NCBI RefSeq assembly: GCF_026340095.1
Contig: NZ_JAPEPO010000002.1
Location: 1,116,001 to 1,180,000 of the forward strand
Length of the DNA: 64,000 nt
Source of the DNA: Streptomyces sp. NBC_01446
Lineage (GTDB): Bacteria > Actinomycetota > Actinomycetes > Streptomycetales > Streptomycetaceae
Direction: 5' to 3'
Shown here piece by piece: positions 58,009 through 64,000 of this stretch. The notes beneath the pieces were generated by a model. The model had not been told where the DNA came from and ran no database searches. It saw nothing but the letters and a program-made list of their open reading frames with translations. The position numbers were made by a program, and so were the translations under genes. The first letter of the stretch is position 1. Each line of letters opens with the position of its first letter.

Positions 58009-58598
58009 GACGCCTCCTCATGGCGTGCCGTCACCACGTCGACTTCGCGCACGGCGCCGGGTTCGAAGGACAGTGCGGTGCCCGCCGGGATGTCGAGCCG
58101 CATTCCCGCGGCGGCCTCGCGGTCGAGCTCCAGGGCCGCGTTCGCCTCGGCGAGCGGGTAGTGCGAGGACAGGTAGACGGTGCGGTCTCCGTTGTTGCGG
58201 ACGGTCAGCCTCGAGCGGAGCCTGCCCGTGTTGATCAGGACCGGGTCGGGCGCGGTGCGGACGGCGCCCGGCCCCGGCTCGCCGCTCCCGCTCGCGGTGG
58301 GGATCGGGTGGTCGATCGCCACCAGCGACGTACCGCTCGGGAACAGCGCCTCGACCTGGATCGTGGTGACCATCTGCGGCACCCCGTCCATGACGTCGTC
58401 CTCGGTGAGGACCTTGCGGCCCGCCGCGATCACTTCGTCGAGGGTCAGGCCGTCCCAGGCGGCTTCGAGAACCTCGTCGCAGATCAGGGCGATCGCCTCC
58501 GGGGCGTTCAGTTTCCGCCCGCGCGCCCTGCGGCGGCGTGCGAGTTCCGCGACGGTGAACAGCTGGATCCGCTCCAGCTCGCGAGGGGTCAAATGCAC
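58005..58598 (-). CDS. ureAB: Fused urease gamma-beta subunit
   Basis: A 197-residue fusion. Residues 1-100 are the gamma subunit (MHLTPRELERIQLFTVAEL, then KLNAPEAIALICDEVLE and DDVMDGVPQMVTTIQVEA, the last normally [21 protein letters not shown]). The rest is the beta subunit (RSRLTVRNNGDRTVYLSSHYPLAEAN, where classical urease has the RPIQVGSHYHF-type segment). GTG 58598 is chosen because it gives the family's MHLTP start and GGAGGG lies 10 bases upstream. Residues in beta that contact alpha are partly altered, consistent with the divergent UreC. Confidence 0.9.
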   Translation of the reverse strand: MHLTPRELERIQLFTVAELARRRRARGRKLNAPEAIALICDEVLEAAWDGLTLDEVIAAGRKVLTEDDVMDGVPQMVTTIQVEALFPSGTSLVAIDHPIPTASGSGEPGPGAVRTAPDPVLINTGRLRSRLTVRNNGDRTVYLSSHYPLAEANAALELDREAAAGMRLDIPAGTALSFEPGAVREVDVVTARHEEAS

Positions 58599-58684
58599 AG
58601 TTTCCCGGCCCTCCATGCGGTGAGATTCCGGCCACGGCCTGCCGGACACTCCAAGAATTCACGGGGTGTGGCGCGAAGCCAACG

Positions 58685-58714
58685 TTGATTTGGCGCCGAT
58701 GGGGCGGCCAGGAT
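58685..58714 (+). promoter_or_regulatory. Probable pucR promoter, leaderless
   Basis: TTGATT, 18 bases, CAGGAT. The -10 ends seven bases before ATG 58722, so transcription would begin at or next to the start codon, giving a leaderless mRNA, which is common in Streptomyces. No ribosome-binding site is present. It lies in the 123-base divergent gap between the urease and regulator genes. Confidence 0.5.
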
Positions 58715-58721
58715 TGTGCAC

Positions 58722-59921
58722 ATGAACAGTGAGTCCATCCTCTTCCCGCCCCCGGATCCCCGGGTCACCGAGCTGGCCCGGCGCTGCCTGGAGGACATCG
58801 ACAGCCTTGTCGGCCTCTGGGTGGAGTGCGTGCGGCCGGTCCGTGCCTCCTATGCGGACCGTGTCTCGGAGGAGGAATTCCGCGCCACGGCGTGGGAAGC
58901 GTTCGAGTTCCTGCTGCGCACGGTCGCCCGGCTGCCCCTGTCCGAGCGCGTCGCCACCGTCTCCGAACGGGTCGGGGAGCGACGTGCCCGTGAGGGTGTC
59001 CCGCTGGACTCCCTCCTCGAGGCGGCGCGCCTCGACTTCCGCGTCGTCTGGGCGGCTCTGGTCGAAAAGGCGGGCGAGAAGGACAAGGCCGAGCTGGTGA
59101 CGTCGGCGTACCACGTGTGGGAGGCCGTGGAGAAGCACGTCACCGGCATCATGACCGCGTATCAGCGCACCATCCTGGACATGGGGCGCCGCGCCGCGGA
59201 CGAGCGGCGCATGTGGTTCGCCCGGCTCCTGGACAGCGAGGGCCGCAATCCGACGGTGGTCCGGGACGCGGCACTCGCCCTCGGCTTCCAGGCCGACGAC
59301 CGGTTCCTGTGCGCGGTGGCACCGCCGCAGTACGGGGCGGGCCTGCGCAGGACCGCCACGGCGCTGCGCACGACGGAGACTCCTGTCCAGTTGCAGGAGG
59401 TCGCCTCGGATCTGGTGCTCGCCGTGCAGCTGGGCCGGCGCACCACGGCGGAGTCCGTCCTCGCGCTGCTCCAGGAGACGCCGTGCGGGGTCGCCTCCGC
59501 CGCGGCGGGCCTTGCCTCCGTGCCTCGCGCGGTGGTGCTCGCGACGGCCACGGCGCGCGTGCTGCCGTCACACGCCGTGGGGCCCCGTCGGCTCGAGGAC
59601 AGCTGGCTCGATGTCCTGGTACAGCGAGCCGAGGGCTTCGGACGGGATCTCGCCGACGACGTCCTCAGCGGGCTCGACGCGGAAACCGTGCTTGCCGCAG
59701 AGACGAGGCGCCTCCTCGATACCGTACGGTCGCATCTGGCCGGGACCGGGTCCGTCGCGGACACCGCGGCCGCCCTGTACTGCCATCGCAACACGATCCA
59801 GCAGCGGATCAACCGGTTCGCCGAGCTGACCGGCCGCGATGTGCGGCGCCCCGAGGACGCCGCCCTGGTGGCCCTCGCTCTGCGCGCCCGTGACCAGCAC
59901 GAGAAGGACCTCCGGCCATGA
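58722..59921 (+). CDS. PucR/CdaR-type transcriptional regulator
   Basis: A 399-residue regulator. The C-terminal PucR helix-turn-helix (about residues 335-392) reads GSVADTAAALYCHRNTIQQRINRF and ends with LTGRDVRRPEDAALVALALRA. The N-terminal 160 residues are helical (RsbT-coantagonist-like), and the middle is a GGDEF-like degenerate domain. PucR proteins commonly control purine, allantoin and urea-related nitrogen catabolism. It is divergent from the urease operon and overlaps the Lrp gene by 4 bases, so it is the prime candidate regulator of one or both runs. Confidence 0.92.
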   Translation: MNSESILFPPPDPRVTELARRCLEDIDSLVGLWVECVRPVRASYADRVSEEEFRATAWEAFEFLLRTVARLPLSERVATVSERVGERRAREGVPLDSLLEAARLDFRVVWAALVEKAGEKDKAELVTSAYHVWEAVEKHVTGIMTAYQRTILDMGRRAADERRMWFARLLDSEGRNPTVVRDAALALGFQADDRFLCAVAPPQYGAGLRRTATALRTTETPVQLQEVASDLVLAVQLGRRTTAESVLALLQETPCGVASAAAGLASVPRAVVLATATARVLPSHAVGPRRLEDSWLDVLVQRAEGFGRDLADDVLSGLDAETVLAAETRRLLDTVRSHLAGTGSVADTAAALYCHRNTIQQRINRFAELTGRDVRRPEDAALVALALRARDQHEKDLRP

Positions 59922-60421
59922 ACAGCAAGCATGTGGCGTTCGACGACCTCGACCGCAAGATCGTCGCGGCGCTGATCGCCAACGCCAGGACGAGTTTCGC
60001 GGAGATCGGCGCGGCCATCGGCCTCTCCGCCACCGCCGTCAAGCGGCGCGCCGACCGGCTGCGCGAGAACGACGTCATCACCGGGTACACCGCCACGGTC
60101 CGGCCGGCCGCGCTCGGCTGGAGCACCGAGGCGTTCGTCGAGGTGTACTGCGACGGCGCGGCGCCGCCCCGTCGGCTCGCCGAAGTCGTGCGCAACCATC
60201 CGGAGATCACCTCGGCGATGACCGTGACGGGCGGCGCCGACGCGTTGCTGCACGTCAGGGCCACGGACGTCGGCCACTTCGAAGAGGTGCTCGAACGCAT
60301 CAGGGCCGAGCCGTTCATCCGCAAGACGATCAGTTACATGGTGCTTTCCCACCTGCTGCCGGACAGTGCGGAGGCCGGCGCCCGCGAGCCCGCCCCCGAT
60401 GACGCAGCAATCCAGCGCTGA
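59918..60421 (+). CDS. Lrp/AsnC family transcriptional regulator
   Basis: A 167-residue regulator. Residues 8-60 are the AsnC helix-turn-helix (DDLDRKIVAALIANARTSFAEIG, then SATAVKRRADRLRENDVITGY). Residues about 70-150 are the RAM amino-acid-binding domain (AFVEVYCDG, then VTGGADALLHVRATD). Starts in an ATGA overlap with pucR. Downstream, a symmetric site precedes an arginine-modifying enzyme and ornithine aminotransferase, so arginine or ornithine is the likely ligand. Confidence 0.93.
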   Translation: MNSKHVAFDDLDRKIVAALIANARTSFAEIGAAIGLSATAVKRRADRLRENDVITGYTATVRPAALGWSTEAFVEVYCDGAAPPRRLAEVVRNHPEITSAMTVTGGADALLHVRATDVGHFEEVLERIRAEPFIRKTISYMVLSHLLPDSAEAGAREPAPDDAAIQR

Positions 60422-60433
60422 CCTCTCATTCTG

Positions 60434-60448
60434 CGCAGCATTACTGCG
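60434..60448. promoter_or_regulatory. Lrp-type operator
   Basis: CGCAG-CATTA-CTGCG: a 15-bp palindrome with 5-bp arms and an A/T-rich centre, the size and form of Lrp/AsnC binding sites. It lies 13 bases after the lrp stop and 22 bases upstream of the downstream promoter's -35. Confidence 0.7.
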
Positions 60449-60469
60449 GGCATACGCATTCAACTGGTC

Positions 60470-60499
60470 TTGTCGAGCGCGACCTCCGCTTCCTACCGT
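60470..60499 (+). promoter_or_regulatory. Promoter of the dimethylargininase-rocD operon
   Basis: TTGTCG, 18 bases, TACCGT, 48 bases before the GTG at 60548. The Lrp-type palindrome lies just upstream, a position suited to activation. Confidence 0.6.
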
Positions 60500-60547
60500 G
60501 GAGACACCCTCTGATCGTCGTCCCGCAGGAAGCGGAGGTATCCGTCT

Positions 60548-61357
60548 GTGGCCAGGCGCTATCTGGTGTGTGAGCCCAGATACTTCGACGTTCACTACGC
60601 CATCAACCCGTGGATGCGCGACGACGTGCGGGTCGACACCGCGCTCGCCCTCGCGCAGTGGCAGAACCTGATCGACACCTACCGCGCGCACGGGCACACG
60701 GTCGAGACCGTGCCGCCGGTCCCGGGCCTGCCCGACATGGTCTTCGCCGCGAACTCGGCGCTCGTCGTGGCCGGCCGCGTCCTCGGCTCGAACTTCCACG
60801 CCGAGCAACGCCGACCGGAGTCGGCGGAGTACGAGACGTGGTTCAAGGCGGCGGGCTACGACGTCCATCACCCGGCGTCGGTCTGCGAGGGCGAGGGCGA
60901 TCTCGTACCGGCGGGCCGCTACGTACTCGCGGGCAGCGGATTCCGTACGACGCGTGCCGCGCACGACGAGGCGCAGGAGTTCTTCGGCGTACCGGTCATC
61001 GGACTGCGTCTGGTCGACCCGTACTTCTACCATCTGGACACCGCGCTGTTCGCCCTCGACGATCCCGACGATCCCGACGGCGGCACCATCGCGTACTACC
61101 CGGAGGCGTTCTCGGCCGGGAACCGCGAGGTGCTCGCGCGGCTCTTCCCGCGTGCCGTCCTCGCCACCCGCGACGACGCGATGGCCTTCGGCCTCAACTC
61201 CGTCTCCGACGGCCGCCACGTGTTCGTCGCCCCGCAGGCCACCGGGCTCATCGCACAGCTCGGCCACCGCGGATACGTCCCCGTCCCCGTCGACCTCTCC
61301 GAGTTCCACAAGGCCGGCGGAGGCATCAAGTGCTGCACCCAGGAGATCCGTTCATGA
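60548..61357 (+). CDS. ddaH: Dimethylargininase / arginine-dihydrolase-fold enzyme
   Basis: A 269-residue enzyme of the guanidine-modifying (amidinotransferase/DDAH) fold. N20 (YAINPWMRDD), N69 (DMVFAANSALV), the acidic CEGEGDLV segment, H162 (YFYHLDTALF) and nucleophile C262 (GGGIKCCTQEIR) are visible. The usual annotation is dimethylargininase, giving citrulline. However, its ATGA overlap with ornithine aminotransferase suggests a product of ornithine, which fits the ammonia-forming arginine dihydrolase group of the same fold. GTG 60548 has GGAGG nine bases upstream. The reaction remains open between these two. Confidence 0.88.
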   Translation: MARRYLVCEPRYFDVHYAINPWMRDDVRVDTALALAQWQNLIDTYRAHGHTVETVPPVPGLPDMVFAANSALVVAGRVLGSNFHAEQRRPESAEYETWFKAAGYDVHHPASVCEGEGDLVPAGRYVLAGSGFRTTRAAHDEAQEFFGVPVIGLRLVDPYFYHLDTALFALDDPDDPDGGTIAYYPEAFSAGNREVLARLFPRAVLATRDDAMAFGLNSVSDGRHVFVAPQATGLIAQLGHRGYVPVPVDLSEFHKAGGGIKCCTQEIRS

Positions 61358-62577
61358 CCGTCGCCCCCCTTAAGGCCCCGCGTTCCTCGGCCGAGCTCAT
61401 CAGCGCCGAGACGCCGGTGCTCGCGCACAACTACCACCCCCTGCCCGTGGTCGTCGCCCGCGCCGAGGGCACGTGGGTCGAGGACGTCGAGGGCCGCCGC
61501 TACCTCGACCTCCTCGCCGGATACTCGGCCCTCAACTTCGGCCACCGCCACCCGGCCCTGATCGATGCCGCCCACCGTCAGCTCGACCAGCTCACACTGA
61601 CGTCGCGTGCCTTCCACAACGACCGTCTGGCCGGCTTCGCCGAGGGCCTCGCGGAACTGACGGGCCTCGACATGGTCCTGCCGATGAACACGGGCGCCGA
61701 GGCCGTGGAGAGCGCCGTCAAGGTCACCCGCAAGTGGGCGTACGAGGTCAAGGGCGTCCCCGCGGACCGGGCGACGATCGTCGTGGCCGACGGCAACTTC
61801 CACGGCCGCACGACCACGATCGTCAGCTTCTCCACCGACGAGTCGGCCCGCGCCGGGTTCGGGCCCTTCACGCCGGGCTTCCGCGTGGTCCCCTACGACG
61901 ACCTGGCCGCGCTCGAAGCGGCGGTCGACGAGACGACGGCGGCCGTCCTGCTCGAACCCATCCAGGGCGAGGCCGGAGTCGTCATCCCGGACGACGGCTA
62001 TCTCACCGGGGTGCGCGATCTGACCCGGCGGGCCGGCTGTCTGTTCATCGCCGACGAGATCCAGTCGGGCCTCGGCCGCACGGGCCGCACGCTCGCCGTC
62101 GACCACGAAGCCGTACGCCCCGACATGCTGCTGCTCGGCAAAGCACTCGGCGGTGGCATCGTGCCCGTGTCGGCGGTCGTCGCGGGCCGGGACGTCCTCG
62201 GGGTGCTGCGGCCGGGCGAGCACGGCTCCACGTTCGGCGGGAACCCGCTGGCCGCGGCGGTCGGCTCCGCCGTCGTCGACCTGCTCGCCACGGGCGAGTT
62301 CCAGCGCCGGGCGGCCGATCTGGGCGAGGTGCTGCGTGCCGGACTCGAGGCCCTCACCGGCAAGGGCGTGACGGGCTTCCGGGCCCGCGGGCTGTGGGCG
62401 GGCGTCGACATCGACCCGGCCATCGGAACGGGACGCCGGATCAGCGAACTCCTTCTGGCCGAAGGCGTGTTGGTCAAGGACACCCACGGCTCGACGATCC
62501 GCCTGGCGCCGCCCCTGACCATCACCCGCGAGGAGCTGGAGTCGGCGCTCGCCGCGCTGGGGAGGGTGCTGGGCTAG
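61354..62577 (+). CDS. rocD: Ornithine--oxo-acid aminotransferase
   Basis: A 407-residue class III PLP aminotransferase that converts ornithine and 2-oxoglutarate to glutamate semialdehyde and glutamate. NYHPLPVVVARAEG and LDLLAGYSALNFGHRHP are ornithine-aminotransferase signatures. NTGAEAVESAVK contacts the phosphate, FIADEIQSGLGRTG carries the PLP-binding aspartate, and LLLGKALGGG carries the Schiff-base lysine. The start overlaps the preceding gene by 4 bases. A strong terminator follows. The product enters proline or glutamate metabolism. Confidence 0.95.
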   Translation: MTVAPLKAPRSSAELISAETPVLAHNYHPLPVVVARAEGTWVEDVEGRRYLDLLAGYSALNFGHRHPALIDAAHRQLDQLTLTSRAFHNDRLAGFAEGLAELTGLDMVLPMNTGAEAVESAVKVTRKWAYEVKGVPADRATIVVADGNFHGRTTTIVSFSTDESARAGFGPFTPGFRVVPYDDLAALEAAVDETTAAVLLEPIQGEAGVVIPDDGYLTGVRDLTRRAGCLFIADEIQSGLGRTGRTLAVDHEAVRPDMLLLGKALGGGIVPVSAVVAGRDVLGVLRPGEHGSTFGGNPLAAAVGSAVVDLLATGEFQRRAADLGEVLRAGLEALTGKGVTGFRARGLWAGVDIDPAIGTGRRISELLLAEGVLVKDTHGSTIRLAPPLTITREELESALAALGRVLG

Positions 62578-62586
62578 CCCCGGGAT

Positions 62587-62636
62587 CCGAGGTCACGGCC
62601 CCGCCACTGTCAGCGGTGGCCGGGCCGTGACCTCGG
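62587..62636 (+). terminator. Strong terminator after rocD
   Basis: A perfect 15-bp stem (CCGAGGTCACGGCCC against GGGCCGTGACCTCGG) whose 20-base loop contains a second small hairpin (CCAC/GTGG). It starts nine bases after the rocD stop. Confidence 0.92.
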
Positions 62637-62693
62637 GCTTAGCGTGGGAGGGACCGCTGTCCGCTCCCCCGACCGAAACTGGTGTGTGTCGCC

Positions 62694-63389
62694 ATGGCCG
62701 ACAAGCCGACCGTCGTTCTGGTCCACGGGTTCTGGGGCGGCGCCGCCCACTGGGCCAAGGTCGTCGTGGAGCTGCACAACCGCGGCTTCGGCTCCCTGCA
62801 CGCCGTGGAGAACCCCCTGACCTCCCTGGTGGACGACGCCGAGCGCACGCGCAAGATGGTCAAGCAGGTGGACGGCCCCGTGATCCTGGTGGGGCACTCC
62901 TACGGCGGCGCCGTCATCACGGAGGCGGGCGACCTTCCGAACGTGACGGGCCTCGTCTACGTCGCCGCGTTCGCGCCCGATGCGGGCGAGAGCCCGGGGC
63001 AGATCAGCCAGGAGCTGGCGCCCGCGGCGATCGAGAACCTCGCACCCGACTCCGACGGCTACCTGTGGATCAAGCAGGACAAGTTCCACGAGAGCTTCTG
63101 CCAGGACCTGCCCGCGGACGAGGCTCTCGTCATGGCCGTCACCCAGAAAGCCCCCCTGGCCTCGACGTTCGGGGACAACGTGACCGCCCCCGCCTGGCGG
63201 GTCAAGCCGACGTGGTACCAGGTATCGACGGACGACCGCATGATCAATCCGGCCAACGAACGCCGCATGGCCGAACGAATGAACCCGCGCGCCGTCATCG
63301 AACTCGCCGCAGGGCACGCTTCGTTGGCCTCGCAGCCGACCGCGATCGCCGACCTGATCGAAACGGCGTCGAACGAACTCTCCGGCTAG
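62694..63389 (+). CDS. Alpha/beta hydrolase (esterase/hydroxynitrile-lyase-like)
   Basis: A 231-residue hydrolase. The oxyanion region is VVLVHGFWGGAAHW, the nucleophile elbow GHSYGG near residue 68, and the catalytic histidine in ELAAGHASLASQP near the end. The acid is probably an aspartate in STDDRMINP. It has no signal peptide and no large lid. This family includes esterases and hydroxynitrile lyases with many uncharacterised Streptomyces members. ATG 62694 is used. It stands alone after the rocD terminator, so it has its own promoter, which I cannot identify. Confidence 0.88.
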   Translation: MADKPTVVLVHGFWGGAAHWAKVVVELHNRGFGSLHAVENPLTSLVDDAERTRKMVKQVDGPVILVGHSYGGAVITEAGDLPNVTGLVYVAAFAPDAGESPGQISQELAPAAIENLAPDSDGYLWIKQDKFHESFCQDLPADEALVMAVTQKAPLASTFGDNVTAPAWRVKPTWYQVSTDDRMINPANERRMAERMNPRAVIELAAGHASLASQPTAIADLIETASNELSG

Positions 63390-63472
63390 CGGTTGGGGCG
63401 GCGCCCCGCAGAGGACCGACAGCGGCCAAGGCGTGCGTCGACAAGCCCCCCGATGCTTGATTGGGTTGCGCC

Positions 63473-63877
63473 ATGCGCATCGACCGACTCGACCACCTCG
63501 TCCTCACCGTGCACGACCTCGACGCCACGGTCGCCTTCTACACGAAGATCCTGGGCATGGAGGCGGTCACGTTCCGAGGCGGCCGCCGTGCCCTGGCCTT
63601 CGGCCACAGCAAGATCAACCTCCACGAGGCGGGCCACGAGTTCGAGCCGAAGGCGACCCGCCCCACACCCGGCAGCGCGGACCTGTGCCTGATCGTCGAC
63701 GAGCCCGTCGAGCGGATCGTCGCCGAACTGGCAAGCCACGGAGTCCCGTTGGAGGAAGGACCGGTGGAGCGCACGGGCGCCACCGGCCCCATCCGCAGCG
63801 TGTACGTGCGGGACCCGGACGACAACCTGATCGAGCTCAGCAACTATGCGGACACGGCGGACGCGCCCACATCCTGA
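63473..63877 (+). CDS. VOC family (glyoxalase/dioxygenase-fold) protein
   Basis: A 134-residue single-domain vicinal-oxygen-chelate protein. The first beta-alpha-beta module has a metal-ligand histidine in LDHLVLTVHDLDATVAFY. The second has SVYVRDPDDNLIELSNY, where the glutamate is the usual metal ligand; NLHEAGHEF lies between. Members may be glyoxalase-like lyases, bleomycin-binding proteins or dioxygenases, and sequence alone does not decide. ATG 63473 gives the standard family start; an upstream in-frame TTG at 63461 is less likely. Confidence 0.88.
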   Translation: MRIDRLDHLVLTVHDLDATVAFYTKILGMEAVTFRGGRRALAFGHSKINLHEAGHEFEPKATRPTPGSADLCLIVDEPVERIVAELASHGVPLEEGPVERTGATGPIRSVYVRDPDDNLIELSNYADTADAPTS

Positions 63878-64000
63878 CTAGCGCTCCTCGCGCCCCACAT
63901 CCCGTACGAGATCCAGCGCCCTGCCCAGCGTGGTCAGGCGCTCCTCCAGTGTGTCGCCGGCAGGGTAGAGGCGGACCGTGTCGACCCCCGCGGCGCTCCA
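63878..64000 (-). CDS. C-terminal end of a luciferase-like (LLM class) oxidoreductase
   Basis: The last 40 codons of a gene that enters from the right edge: WSAAGVDTVRLYPAGDT, then ERLTTLGRALDLVRDVG and a TAG stop at 63878. The pattern of GVDTVRLYP followed by an amphipathic C-terminal helix matches the end of flavin/F420-dependent luciferase-like monooxygenases. The stop directly abuts the stop of the VOC gene on the other strand. The catalytic part is outside the window. Confidence 0.65.
   Translation of the reverse strand, partial: WSAAGVDTVRLYPAGDTLEERLTTLGRALDLVRDVGREER

Overview
The window is high-GC actinobacterial DNA, almost certainly a Streptomyces chromosome or a close relative. 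The codon use is strongly G/C-ending, starts are often GTG, and the families present are typical of the genus: the GlgE pathway with a separate maltokinase, DUF5133, an NhaA-DsbA fusion, PucR-type regulators, and GntR/FCD, LacI and MerR regulators. I see no tRNA, rRNA or CRISPR array. Gene density is high, and many neighbouring genes overlap by 4 bases (ATGA or GTGA).

Layout. 1-1153: end of an osmoprotectant (OpuC/ProW-like) ABC permease pair. 1209-4840: regulator/enzyme pairs, namely DinB-type/MarR and a double alpha/beta hydrolase under a textbook 19-bp-spacer MerR promoter. 4853-6470: a decayed IS605-type element with a broken tnpA and an intact-looking tnpB. 6487-8866: an APH-like kinase, a HAD-like protein and a luciferase-domain (DUF5519) protein. 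8933-17928: a LacI-controlled glycan uptake and hydrolysis locus (lipoprotein, two permeases, a GH5-like enzyme and a GH38 alpha-mannosidase) with two matching operators. 17981-29157: alpha-glucan metabolism, with glgX on the minus strand and glgE-treS-mak-glgB on the plus strand, separated by an ATPase-fold protein and a DUF5133 protein. 29172-30522: a sulfatase remnant and a membrane-anchored pentapeptide-repeat protein. 30577-35620: a sugar-acid locus (GntR, DHDPS-family lyase, IlvD/Edd dehydratase, MFS transporter). 36996-39395: a TPP riboswitch followed by cytX-thiD. 39494-46053: an RCK membrane protein, a Ser/Thr kinase, an ADP-ribosylglycohydrolase and NhaA-DsbA. 46075-49314: a glycosidase-tail remnant, TetR, an acyl-CoA dehydrogenase and a HAD phosphatase. 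49577-50107: a membrane protein interrupted by one amber codon.

50137-62636 is a nitrogen-metabolism island. The minus-strand run encodes a fused urease gamma-beta subunit, a divergent urease alpha subunit, a YtcJ-type amidohydrolase, an MHS transporter, a ThDP enzyme and an aldehyde dehydrogenase. The divergent plus-strand run encodes PucR, Lrp, a dimethylargininase/arginine-dihydrolase-fold enzyme and ornithine aminotransferase. The urease alpha has lost the usual flap cysteine-histidine pattern and no nickel-insertion genes are nearby, which makes this the part of the window most likely to hold undescribed chemistry. 62694-64000: an alpha/beta hydrolase, a VOC protein and the end of a luciferase-like oxidoreductase.
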